55,542 bases of DNA from Gaiella sp038230035 (GTDB lineage: Bacteria > Actinomycetota > Thermoleophilia > Gaiellales > Gaiellaceae). Shown one piece after another: positions 39,438 through 47,194 of this stretch (its first letter is position 1; each line of letters starts with the position of its first letter). The stretch spans positions 1 to 55,542 of the forward strand of contig JBBRNX010000020.1 in NCBI GenBank assembly GCA_038230035.1. Direction: 5' to 3'. A model generated the notes under the pieces. It did not search any database. It was given only the letters and a program-made list of their open reading frames with translations, and was not told the origin of the DNA. Made by a program: the position numbers and the translations under genes.

Positions 39438-41957
39438 CTAGCGGATGCGAAACGGGACGTCTGCCGAGTCCAGTGGGCCGCCACCGACCGGGGTCGCGAC
39501 GACGCGGACACTGTACGAGCCTGGCCGCAACGGGCGGCCCTTCGCATCCCGGCCCGTGATGCCGAATCGGTAGCGGCCGGGAAGGACGTCGCGCAGCGTC
39601 ACGAGGGTCCCGAGTGGCCGACCGTCGCCGCGGAGCAACTCGATCGCCAGCGTCGTCAGCGGTAGCAGCTGTGGCTGTCCCACCGTCCCGTCGACACGTC
39701 CGGCGCTGACGTCGAGCAGCGACGGGTTGACGTCCGAAGGAACGAACGTCGTCTGGGAAAGCCGAACACCGGCGAGCAGCGGCCGGCCTTTGACGGGTAC
39801 GGCGATCGCCCACGGCACGCGGAAGGCCTGCGCGAACTGCGGTATGACGCGAATCGCGCCCGACAGGACGCCTGGAGCGGCCGGTGGCAACGGCACGACC
39901 GCGAGGACACCGACTACCTCGGAGGCGCCCGGCGCGAGAACGACATGCGTCTCGGTCAACGTCACATTGGCTCCCGAGCCGGCGTCGGCGGGATCAAGCG
40001 TGATGTCGAGCCGGCGCCGCGAGACGTTTCTCAGGGTCAGGGGAGCGCCGACCTGCGCGCCTTTGGCAAATGCGGAGCCGAGGGTGAGGGTCGACGGCTC
40101 GGCGACGAGCTCTGTCGACGCCGCCATAGCGACATCGACGATGCCTGCGGCGCCACGATCGACTCCTTGCGCGCGGTCACCACCCTGAACGAGCGCCGCT
40201 TTAAGCGCCCTCGCATCGAGGTCGGGACGCGCCTGTGCGAGCAGTGCGGCCGCGCCGGCGGCAATGGCCGCAGACACACTCGACCCGCTCACGGTCGCGT
40301 AGCGCGGTGAGCCGTCCTCTCGCTGGCCTGCATCCGAGGTCTCCAGATCCACGCCCGAGGCGAGAAGCTCCGGCTTCGGCCGGCCATCGAACGCGAGGCC
40401 GGCCGATGTGAACAGTGCAGCTGCTCCGTACGCGGCGTTCGCTCTGAAGGACGCCGCACCAACCGAGAGCGCAAGCGGGCGACCGCCTGCGAGCAGTCGG
40501 CGGGCGCGTGCCGCCGCACCGGACGGGACGCCGATGACCGGGACGGCGACCGTCTGGTCGCTGCCGAACCCTCCGGGTGGCACCGGCCCGTCGACGAGCA
40601 CGGCCGCCGCTCCCGCCGCGATGACCTGCCGCACGTCGGTCGGACTCGTTGCCCCGCGCGGTAGGAGAACGGCCTTGCCTGCGACGGTCGAGAAGCCGTT
40701 CCGGTCGAAGAAGGTCGCTTGGCGTGCACCGACCGCGACCACGTCGGTCGTCTGTCTGCCGGCCGGCGGGGTTGTTCCACCGAGCTCCTCTTCACCCGAG
40801 AGGAGGACGTCGAGCCCGCTGGCGAGGAACACGTGAGCTGACGGGCTCCGCAGCCGCCGGTCGACAGACCCGACGGTGAGAGCGTCAGGCGCGCCCCCCG
40901 GGCCGCTGATCGTGCCAAAGGACGGGCCAGCAGAGCCATCGTTCCCTGAGGGGCTTACGACCAGCGTGTCCAGGATGCTGGCACCGGCTGCGGCAAGCGC
41001 CAGAGGGCCGTCGGTGAACGCCGCGTCGGGCTCGACGACACCGACGAGCGCGATCCGGGCCGCATCGTGCGCGTCGCCGTTCCCGTCCGGATCGACCGAC
41101 GCCTCGATGCCGGCGAGAAGCTGGTCGCTGCGTCCATATACCGCCACACCGCCTGTCGCGTCCGGCTGCCAGCCTGCAACACGGATCGGCAGGATCGACG
41201 CCCTCGGGGCGACTCCGCGGAGGCCGTCGGGACCGCCGGAGCCGGCGACCAGTCCGGCAAGCTGCGTCGCGTGCGCCTCGAGCTGCTCGGGTGCCAGCGG
41301 ATTCGCAGCCGCAACCGCGCCCGCTGTTGGGTCGAGAATGTCGATACCGGGCAGAAGACGCGCTTGGATGAACGGCTGCGAGACGTCCACGCCCGTGTCG
41401 AGCAACGCGACGACCACGCCGCGGCCACCGAAGCCGGGCAGCGTTGCGCCCGTCTGGGTCCCGGCCTGCTCGGCGAGGCTTGCCGAGCTTGTCGCAGGCA
41501 CCGTGGCTGGGTACGCGGCATGGACGGCGAACACACCAGCGACATCTTTGTCCCGCTCGAGGACGCCCATCGCGCGGGCGTCGAGCGACGCCGAGAAGCC
41601 GTTCAGCACTCGGACGTAGCTCTCTTCCGGTGTGATCGGGGCACCTTCGAGCGAGAGCCGGTTCAGCACCGCACGTTGGGCGGCCTGCGCCTCGCGGGTC
41701 CACGCACGCTCATCGGCTTCCGTTGCAGATCCGCCGGCTAGCTCGACGCGATCGGCCAGCGACGGCAGTTTGAGCACGACGATCTGGCGGTTTCCGAGCT
41801 GCGGCGCCGGCCGGGCGCCGAGCAGACCCTGCCAGCCGGCCGCCCCCGTCGGCGGAGCGGATGGGCTCCCGCCTGAGCCGCTTCCCGCGGCCGCGAGCGC
41901 GGCTACAACAGCAACTCCAGCGAGAGCAAGGACGTCAGCGACGCGACGCATACACAT
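39438..41957 (-). CDS. Secreted S8 subtilisin-like serine protease with PA domain
   Basis: An 839-residue exported protease. Signal-like helix at about residues 5-25; inhibitor I9-like propeptide (about 55-160); catalytic core with Asp in VVVALLDTGVDVSQPFI, His in EQLEAHATQLAGLVAGSG, oxyanion Asn in VVSPSGNDGSAGP, and Ser in ATVSGSSVSAAIAAGAAALL. The Ser motif GSSVSAA differs from the usual GTSMAAP. A PA-type insert (about 390-500, TDVRQVIAAGAAAVLVDGPV) lies between Asn and Ser, and a beta-rich C-terminal part (about 630-839) follows. Its start overlaps tsaD by 23 nt (ATG 41957 or 41951), so it is expressed with the tsa genes. Confidence 0.85.
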   Translation of the reverse strand: MCMRRVADVLALAGVAVVAALAAAGSGSGGSPSAPPTGAAGWQGLLGARPAPQLGNRQIVVLKLPSLADRVELAGGSATEADERAWTREAQAAQRAVLNRLSLEGAPITPEESYVRVLNGFSASLDARAMGVLERDKDVAGVFAVHAAYPATVPATSSASLAEQAGTQTGATLPGFGGRGVVVALLDTGVDVSQPFIQARLLPGIDILDPTAGAVAAANPLAPEQLEAHATQLAGLVAGSGGPDGLRGVAPRASILPIRVAGWQPDATGGVAVYGRSDQLLAGIEASVDPDGNGDAHDAARIALVGVVEPDAAFTDGPLALAAAGASILDTLVVSPSGNDGSAGPSFGTISGPGGAPDALTVGSVDRRLRSPSAHVFLASGLDVLLSGEEELGGTTPPAGRQTTDVVAVGARQATFFDRNGFSTVAGKAVLLPRGATSPTDVRQVIAAGAAAVLVDGPVPPGGFGSDQTVAVPVIGVPSGAAARARRLLAGGRPLALSVGAASFRANAAYGAAALFTSAGLAFDGRPKPELLASGVDLETSDAGQREDGSPRYATVSGSSVSAAIAAGAAALLAQARPDLDARALKAALVQGGDRAQGVDRGAAGIVDVAMAASTELVAEPSTLTLGSAFAKGAQVGAPLTLRNVSRRRLDITLDPADAGSGANVTLTETHVVLAPGASEVVGVLAVVPLPPAAPGVLSGAIRVIPQFAQAFRVPWAIAVPVKGRPLLAGVRLSQTTFVPSDVNPSLLDVSAGRVDGTVGQPQLLPLTTLAIELLRGDGRPLGTLVTLRDVLPGRYRFGITGRDAKGRPLRPGSYSVRVVATPVGGGPLDSADVPFRIR

Positions 41958-42900
41958 CCAGATCGAGGTAGCGAGGGTACGTGAGCGGCTCGACGAAGCG
42001 CGCGGCCGAAGCGATCATCGCGGCGTTGTCGGTGCAGTAGGCAAGCGGCGCGAACACCGCGTCCGGCAGCGCGGCGCGCAGGCTCGAGTTCGCCGCGACA
42101 CCGCCGACCACTGCGACCGTGTCGAGCCCGGTCTGTTGCATCGCATCGGCTACACGCCGGCTGAGCGCAGTCACGATCGCATGCTGGTACGAGGCGGCCA
42201 GATCGGCGCGGCGCGCATCGAGCTCTGGTTGGCTGAGCCCTCGCACCGCGTACAGCAACGCGGTCTTCAGACCGGAGAACGAGAAGTCGAGGCCGGCCAG
42301 CTTCGCGACCGGGAACGAGAACGCCGCCGAGTCTCCCTCCCGCGCGAGCCGGTCGATCGCCGCACCGCCCGGGTAGGCGAGTCCGAGGAGTCGGGCTCCT
42401 TTGTCGAACGCTTCGCCCGCAGCGTCGTCGAGCGTGGTGCCGAGGAGCTCGCTCGACCCGCGTTCTCGTACGGCCAGCAGCTGGGTATGGCCGCCGCTCG
42501 CGAGCAGGCAGATGAAGGGCGGCTCGATCTCGGTCGAGTCGAGATACAGCGAGGCGACATGCCCGTCGAGATGGTCGACGGCGACGAGCGGGAGCTTGCG
42601 CGACCACGCCAGTGCCTTGGCGGCCGACACTCCGACGAGCAGCGCACCGACGAGGCCTGGCCCCTGCGTGACAGCGACGGCGTCAAGATCATCGAGCGAC
42701 ACCGTTGCGCGGTCGAGGGCCTCGCGCACGACCGGCCCAACGAGCTCGAGGTGACGGCGCGACGCAATCTCGGGCACCACACCTCCGTAGCGGGCGTGCA
42801 ACTCGGCCTGTGACGCCACGACCGACGCGCGCACCTCGCCGTCCGCCGTCACGAGTGCGGCGGCGGTCTCGTCACACGATGTCTCGATCCCGAGGATCAT
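41935..42900 (-). CDS. tsaD: tRNA threonylcarbamoyladenosine synthase subunit TsaD
   Basis: A 321-residue ASKHA-fold enzyme that attaches threonylcarbamoyl to A37 of ANN-reading tRNAs. MILGIETSCDETAAALV starts the protein; VAVDHLDGHVASLYL holds the metal-binding His pair (H-x3-H); LLASGGHTQLLAVRERGSSE, LGLAYPGGAAIDRLAREGDS, FSFSGLKTALLYAV and YCTDNAAMIASAA (metal Asp) are all conserved. ATG 42900 overlaps the rimI stop (ATGA). The length is on the short side of the family (about 330-350). Confidence 0.95.
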   Translation of the reverse strand: MILGIETSCDETAAALVTADGEVRASVVASQAELHARYGGVVPEIASRRHLELVGPVVREALDRATVSLDDLDAVAVTQGPGLVGALLVGVSAAKALAWSRKLPLVAVDHLDGHVASLYLDSTEIEPPFICLLASGGHTQLLAVRERGSSELLGTTLDDAAGEAFDKGARLLGLAYPGGAAIDRLAREGDSAAFSFPVAKLAGLDFSFSGLKTALLYAVRGLSQPELDARRADLAASYQHAIVTALSRRVADAMQQTGLDTVAVVGGVAANSSLRAALPDAVFAPLAYCTDNAAMIASAARFVEPLTYPRYLDLDVYASRR

Positions 42901-43358
42901 GCGAGCTCGTCCCCCAGCGGGCCTTTCCACATGACCAGCGCGTCCTCGCGATTGTCGGTGTAGTAGCTGCGCCGGACACCTTTGGCCGTGAAACCGAGGC
43001 GCTCGTACAAACGGATCGCGGTCGCATTCGAGACCCGAACCTCGAGCGTGTAGCCGCGGCTTCCGTCGTCAGCCGTCAGCTCGAACAGCCGCTGCATGAG
43101 GGACGTCCCGAGTCCCGCACTGCGGTGTTCCGGCGCGATGGCGAGGTTCATCACATGCCAAGCATCTACGTAGCGGGAGACGACCAGGAAGCCGGCGAGC
43201 TCAGCTCGGTCGTCGAAGGCGCCGATGAGGAGCGACCCCGGCTTCGCGAGCTCGCCGAGGAACATCGATCGCGACCAGGGCGCCGGGTAAGAGGCGCGCT
43301 CTATGCGTTCGACCGCGTCGAGGTCGGCCGCTCCGAGGAGACGGAACTCGGCGCTCAT
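42897..43358 (-). CDS. rimI: Ribosomal-protein-alanine N-acetyltransferase RimI
   Basis: A 153-residue GNAT enzyme. LGAADLDAVERIERASYPAP opens the fold, NLAIAPEHRSAGLGTSLMQR is the acetyl-CoA loop, and LEVRVSNATAIRLYERLGFT with GVRRSYYTDNREDALVMWKG is the RimI C-terminal signature (Y-Y-x-D-N/G-E-D-A). In this cluster it is the usual partner of tsaB and tsaD. ATGA overlaps on both sides show co-translation. Confidence 0.93.
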   Translation of the reverse strand: MSAEFRLLGAADLDAVERIERASYPAPWSRSMFLGELAKPGSLLIGAFDDRAELAGFLVVSRYVDAWHVMNLAIAPEHRSAGLGTSLMQRLFELTADDGSRGYTLEVRVSNATAIRLYERLGFTAKGVRRSYYTDNREDALVMWKGPLGDELA

Positions 43359-43942
43359 GTCTGCATCTCCACTGCGTCGGGTGCGCGCACGTAGAGCGGT
43401 TGGATCTCGTCAGCGGCGCCGAACCCGGTCGCAAGTAGAGCATGGAAGCGAGCACGCACCTGGTGGCGCTCGTCATCTGCCGGTGGAACGAGCAAACCGC
43501 CATCTTCGAGCACGTTGCGATAGCGGAGCGCGCCGTCACCGACACACGTCGTCCCCGGCTCGAATGGCAACGCATCGGGCTTCGCGGCGATTGGCCCAGG
43601 GATGAAGACCTCGCCGCGGCGCGCGTCGATCACCGGAATCGCGCCGTCGGCGCCTGCGGCGAGGGCCGCGAGCGTCGAGACGCCGGCAGCAGGCAGGTCA
43701 CGCGCGAGCGCCAGGCCGCGGGCAACGGCAAGGCCAATCCGCGTGCCGGTGAAGCTGCCGGGACCGATGCCGACGGCAAGCCGATCGATATCAGCGGGAT
43801 GCGCGCCCGCCTGTCGCAGCAACGCGTCGACGTCCTGCAGCAGAGTCACAGCGCGCGAGAAGCGCTCGCCGAGCACCTCGCCATCGTCGACGAGCGCGCT
43901 CGCCGCAACGTCGGTCGCCGTGTCGAACGCCAGGATGAGCAC
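43355..43942 (-). CDS. tsaB: tRNA threonylcarbamoyladenosine synthesis protein TsaB
   Basis: A 195-residue ASKHA scaffold of the TsaB-TsaD-TsaE complex. MLILAFDTATDVAASALVDD is the nucleotide-fold start, IDRLAVGIGPGSFTGTRIGL the hallmark G-P-G-S-F-T-G-x-R, and AVIPVIDARRGEVFIPG-like DARRGEVF the usual mid-region motif. It is one of the shorter TsaB proteins, lacking part of the C-terminal half. GTG 43942 follows the tsaE stop without a gap. Confidence 0.93.
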   Translation of the reverse strand: MLILAFDTATDVAASALVDDGEVLGERFSRAVTLLQDVDALLRQAGAHPADIDRLAVGIGPGSFTGTRIGLAVARGLALARDLPAAGVSTLAALAAGADGAIPVIDARRGEVFIPGPIAAKPDALPFEPGTTCVGDGALRYRNVLEDGGLLVPPADDERHQVRARFHALLATGFGAADEIQPLYVRAPDAVEMQT

Positions 43943-44380
43943 CTACAGGTCTTCTAGCAGGGCTGCTTCGGTCGCGTCGAGCCTGACCCTTCGACAGGCC
44001 TCGTCGACGTGTTCGAGCTCCACAGTTACGCGTGCCGTCGGCAGCACAGCGCTTCCGGCTTCGGGCCATTCGACGAAGACGATCGCCTCCTCGAAGTACG
44101 GCTCGAGGTCGCCCCACTCGGCAGGCGAGACACCGGTGAACCGGTACAGGTCGAGGTGACTCACGTCGACGCTGCCCCGGTAGCGGTGGCCGATCGTGAA
44201 CGTCGGGCTCGTCACGGGCTCGGTGATCCCGAGCGCCCGACACGCACCGCGCACGAATGTCGTCTTCCCGGTGCCGAGCTCGCCCCGCAACGTCACCACG
44301 TCGCCGACCTCGAGCCGGGCGGCGAGCCGTGCGGCGAGAGCCTCGGTCTCAGAAGCCGAGGAAGAGATCACCTCGACCAC
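43943..44380 (-). CDS. tsaE: tRNA threonylcarbamoyladenosine synthesis ATPase TsaE
   Basis: A 145-residue P-loop ATPase that drives turnover of the TsaBD complex. Walker A is LRGELGTGKTTFVRGACRAL, followed by EPVTSPTFTIGHRYRG, VSHLDLYRF, and EAIVFVEWPEAGSAVLP (Walker-B-like VEWP). The cluster order tsaE-tsaB-rimI-tsaD is typical of actinobacteria. It begins 31 nt after the UDG gene stop. Confidence 0.94.
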   Translation of the reverse strand: MVEVISSSASETEALAARLAARLEVGDVVTLRGELGTGKTTFVRGACRALGITEPVTSPTFTIGHRYRGSVDVSHLDLYRFTGVSPAEWGDLEPYFEEAIVFVEWPEAGSAVLPTARVTVELEHVDEACRRVRLDATEAALLEDL

Positions 44381-44410
44381 ATCAAGCCCCTTGGGCGGGG
44401 CCGAACAGCG

Positions 44411-45100
44411 TCAGAACAGGCCGAGCTGGACTGGCTCCAGCTCGGTCACAGCAGTTGGGATCGGCTCCTCTTCGACGCTCATTACCGCGACCGGCGCCGC
44501 AGCGGGCAGCGCAGCCTCGGCCCGGCCGATCAGCGTCGGGATGCGGGCGAAGTCCTCCGAGAGCACCTTCAGCATCGACGGTGTGTACAGAGCAGCCGCC
44601 GGATGGTAGAGCGGGTACAGGAGCACGCGGCTCGGGCCGAGCATCACCTCCTGCTCATGCCCGTGCACGCGGGTGATTCCCAGTGGCTTGCCGGAGAGGA
44701 GCTTGGTCGCGAAGTTGCCGAGCGTCGCGACGAGCTTCGGCTGGATCAACTCGATCTGGCGGAAGAGATGCGACTCGCAGGATGCAATCTCCTCGGGTAG
44801 TGGATCGCGGTTCTGCGGCGGTCTGCATTTCAAGACGTTCGCGATGTAGATGTCCGAGCGCTCGAGCCCGATCTCGGCGAGGAGCTTGTCGAGCAGCTTC
44901 CCCGCCTGGCCAACGAAGGGGATCCCCTGCTGATCCTCGTGGAAGCCGGGCGCCTCGCCGACGAACATCAGGTCGGCATTCGGATTCCCGACGCCGAAGA
45001 CGACCTGCGTGCGGCCGGCCGACAGCGCGCAGCGCACGCAGCCGGCGGTCTCGTCCGCATACGCCCGGAGTGCACCTGCCCGTTCGACATCGCCGCTCAC
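44411..45100 (-). CDS. Family 4 (UdgA-type) uracil-DNA glycosylase, Fe-S
   Basis: A 229-residue base-excision enzyme. Motif A is VGEAPGFHEDQQGIPFVGQA, and the [4Fe-4S] ligands are the pair in GCVRCALSAG plus the two Cys of LKCRPPQNRDPLPEEIASCE. The C-terminal motif YHPAAALYTPSM holds the DNA-contacting H-P-A. LATLGNFATKLL is also typical. GTG 45100 is 7 nt from a TAGACT box; the frame open upstream is not needed. It leads a minus-strand series reaching into tsaE. Confidence 0.92.
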   Translation of the reverse strand: MSGDVERAGALRAYADETAGCVRCALSAGRTQVVFGVGNPNADLMFVGEAPGFHEDQQGIPFVGQAGKLLDKLLAEIGLERSDIYIANVLKCRPPQNRDPLPEEIASCESHLFRQIELIQPKLVATLGNFATKLLSGKPLGITRVHGHEQEVMLGPSRVLLYPLYHPAAALYTPSMLKVLSEDFARIPTLIGRAEAALPAAAPVAVMSVEEEPIPTAVTELEPVQLGLF

Positions 45101-45107
45101 GACGGCA

Positions 45108-45113
45108 AGTCTA
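45108..45113 (-). promoter_or_regulatory. -10 box, leaderless, UDG-tsa operon
   Basis: TAGACT on the minus strand, 7 nt before GTG 45100. Confidence 0.45.
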
Positions 45114-45160
45114 GGACGCCCCGCGGACAGCTGCGTCGAGCCGACTGGCATGCTTCAGCT

Positions 45161-45733
45161 GTGCCCGAACCCTCCTCGCCGAGCATCGGCGGCGACCTGC
45201 GAGCGCTTCTCGCCGCATTCGAGGCTCCGGCTCCGTCGCCGGCAGGAGGGACTGCGGCCGCCGTGGTCGCTGCGATGGCTGCCAGTCTGGTCGTGATGGT
45301 CGCGCGCGAATCCGCGGAGTGGCAAGACGGTTCGACCGTGGCAGACGATGCCGCGATGCTGCGTGATCGTCTGCTCACGCTCGGCGAGGACGATGTGCGG
45401 GCGTTTGCGGCCGTCCTCACGGCGTCCCGAGCGTCCGACGACGGTGCTCGTGCGGAAGCCCTCACCCGCGCGGCCGAAGTACCGCTCGAGATCGCTGAGC
45501 GCGCGGCGGATGTCGTCGAGCTCGCGACACGGGCGGCAGACGAGGGGAAGCGCCCGCTGCGAGCGGATGCAGAGGCGGCTGCGATTCTCGCCGCGGCTGC
45601 GACTCGGGCAGCGACCGTGCTCGTCCGTGTGAACGTCTCGGCGATGTCACACAACGGAGATCCGACGGTGAACGCACGGCTCGAGGCAGGCGCCGCGACG
45701 GCGGAGGACCGCGTCGCAGCTGCAGGCAGATAG
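45161..45733 (+). CDS. Cyclodeaminase/cyclohydrolase family protein (FTCD_C-like)
   Basis: A 190-residue helical protein of the formimidoyltetrahydrofolate cyclodeaminase/serine-cycle FchA family. APSPAGGTAAAVVAAMAASL is the family's G-G-G-S/T-A region, LRDRLLTLGEDDVRAFAAVL is the substrate helix with Asp, and VRVNVSAMSHNGDPTVNARL is the usual C-terminal part. A methenyl- or formimino-THF reaction is suggested but the substrate is not proven. GTG 45161 is used. A weak CATGCT box lies 6 nt upstream. Confidence 0.82.
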   Translation: MPEPSSPSIGGDLRALLAAFEAPAPSPAGGTAAAVVAAMAASLVVMVARESAEWQDGSTVADDAAMLRDRLLTLGEDDVRAFAAVLTASRASDDGARAEALTRAAEVPLEIAERAADVVELATRAADEGKRPLRADAEAAAILAAAATRAATVLVRVNVSAMSHNGDPTVNARLEAGAATAEDRVAAAGR

Positions 45734-45750
45734 CTCTCGGACCGGCGTCG

Positions 45751-45756
45751 TACACT
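45751..45756 (+). promoter_or_regulatory. -10 box, leaderless, PPOX-like gene
   Basis: TACACT followed by 7 nt and GTG 45764. Confidence 0.45.
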
Positions 45757-45763
45757 CACGGCC

Positions 45764-46375
45764 GTGAGCAGCTTCTACCACGAAGGCAGCAGAAGGTTGC
45801 AGGAGCAGTTCGACACCGTTCGCCTCGCCGACCGGATCGACGAGCGCAAGGTGCGCGACACGATCGACGACGACGACCATGCGTTCATCGAGACCGCGGA
45901 CATGTTCTTCCTGGCGACGGCCGATGCGGAGGGCTATCCGCAGTGCTCGTACAAGGGCGGCGAGCCCGGCTTCGTCCGGGTGCTCGACGAGCGGACGATC
46001 GCGTTCCCGAGCTGGGACGGAAACGGGATGTACCTCTCGACCGGGAACGTCCTCGTCAATCCACATGTTGGCCTGCTCTTCATCGACTTCGAGCGGCGGC
46101 GGCGCCTACGCCTCAACGGCGTGGCGTCGATCGACGAGTCCGACCCGCTGCTCGAGGCGTATCCGGAGACGCAGCTCGTCGTTCGCGTCCGGGCGACGGA
46201 GGTCTTTCCCAACTGCCCGCGCTACATCCACCAGTATCGGCTCGTCGAGCGCTCACGTTTCACTCCGCACGAAGACTGTGCGACACCGGCGCCGTCGTGG
46301 AAGACGAGCGACTGGGCGCGGGACGCGCTTCCGGTAGGCGACCCAGCGCTGAACCCCGACGTCGAGATCGTCTAG
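45764..46375 (+). CDS. Pyridoxamine-5'-phosphate-oxidase-like FMN/F420-binding protein
   Basis: A 203-residue split-barrel flavoprotein-like protein. FIETADMFFLATADAEGYPQ and CSYKGGEPGFVRVLDERTIA, FPSWDGNGMYLSTGNVLVNP, HVGLLFIDF, RRLRLNGVASIDESDPLLE are the family's characteristic blocks, close to the PPOX group with a C-terminal extension (VFPNCPRYIHQYRLVERSRF). FMN or F420 as cofactor cannot be told apart. GTG 45764 follows a TACACT box. Confidence 0.88.
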   Translation: MSSFYHEGSRRLQEQFDTVRLADRIDERKVRDTIDDDDHAFIETADMFFLATADAEGYPQCSYKGGEPGFVRVLDERTIAFPSWDGNGMYLSTGNVLVNPHVGLLFIDFERRRRLRLNGVASIDESDPLLEAYPETQLVVRVRATEVFPNCPRYIHQYRLVERSRFTPHEDCATPAPSWKTSDWARDALPVGDPALNPDVEIV

Positions 46376-46379
46376 GGAC

Positions 46380-46798
46380 ATCGGCTCTCGTCGAAGCCGT
46401 GCTCAGGCTGGCGGTCGTATTCGGTTTGGTCGAAGTGACCCTGCGACTCGGCGACGAGCCCGTCAGCGCCGAGCGTTCACTCCTCGAAGCCGCCGATCCG
46501 CACGCGGTTCCCGGTTCCGCCCGGCCCGGTGTTCGTGCCCGACGAGCGTCCAGTGGTTACTCGGCGGCGCCGTCCAGAACGACGAGCTTGTCTAGCAGGA
46601 CGCGCATGTCCGGGAAGGCCGTCCTTGACGACCGGCAGCCTCCGTGATCGCGGCTCGCCCGACCGCCGGCCCGCCACCGTTGATCGTGAGCGAGCCGTCG
46701 GGTGCGTAGTGTTCGGCTACCCGCGCCGGCGTCTGGCTGCACCAGGCCTCGGTATAGCTCTCGGCGAGCTCGCGCAAGCGATCTGGGTCGCTCGTCAC
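46380..46798 (-). pseudogene. SnoaL/NTF2-like protein, decayed
   Basis: Conceptual reading on the minus strand in three frames recovers one protein: LRELAESYTEAWCSQTPARV and AEHYAPDGSLTINGGGPAVG from ATG 46798; then FPDMRVLLDKLVVLDGAAE in a second frame; then HWTLVGTNTGPGGTGNRVRI, GGFEE in a third; then a TGA exactly where SnoaL-like relatives have Trp (GFEEW); then GADGLVAESQGHFDQTEYDR. Two shifts, near 46620-46650 and near 46563 (one extra A), plus the nonsense codon make it non-functional. These proteins are NTF2-like cyclases/isomerases. The 207-nt open frame at 46592-46798 is only its first part. Confidence 0.72.
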
Positions 46799-46801
46799 GC
46801 T

Positions 46802-47095
46802 CTATGCGGCCGCTGGCGGATCCGGTCGCACGATGACCGTGTCGGCGATCGGGATGATCTCGGTGACCGGCAGGTCGGCGCGCGAGGCGTGCTCACGGAT
46901 CTTGTCCGGGCTCGACGCTTCGTAGATGCACACGGTCCCGAGCTGCCCCGAATCCTCTGCGAGCACGTAGCTACGGATCCAGCGGATGTCGTCGGACATC
47001 TCGTTGTCACCTACGTCGGACGAGCGTGCAGCCGCCTCCTCCAGGTCGCCTCCCGTACGCCAGCCTTCGCGGCGGATGATCGCGTAGAGCGCCAT
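46802..47095 (-). CDS. DUF4242 (SCO4226-like nickel-binding) protein
   Basis: A 97-residue ferredoxin-like-fold protein: MALYAIIRREGW, then MSDDIRWIRSYVLAEDSGQL, TVCIYEASSPDKIREHASRA, LPVTEIIPIADTVI. The R-W-I-x-S-Y-V and Y-E-A-x-x-x-x-x-I-R-x-H-A-x-x-A-x-x-P patterns are DUF4242 hallmarks. SCO4226 from Streptomyces binds nickel through His residues; here only one His (in REHA) is seen, so metal binding is doubtful. ATG 47095 has AAAGGAG 6 nt upstream. Confidence 0.87.
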   Translation of the reverse strand: MALYAIIRREGWRTGGDLEEAAARSSDVGDNEMSDDIRWIRSYVLAEDSGQLGTVCIYEASSPDKIREHASRADLPVTEIIPIADTVIVRPDPPAAA

Positions 47096-47182
47096 GCCGA
47101 CTCCTTTCTGGCGGTCGTCCGCCGTTTGGATGGAAGCATCACAACGCGTGGCACAGCAGAAGTCAATGCGTCGCGGCGGCTG

Positions 47183-47188
47183 TACGTT
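47183..47188 (+). promoter_or_regulatory. -10 box, leaderless, epimerase-like gene
   Basis: TACGTT followed by 6 nt and GTG 47195. Confidence 0.45.
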
Positions 47189-47194
47189 TGCCTC

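Noticed and set aside
46480..46482. TGA at the Trp of the SnoaL-like gene as a second selenocysteine codon
   Set aside because: The residue in relatives is Trp, not Cys, and two frameshifts lie in the same gene, so it is decay.
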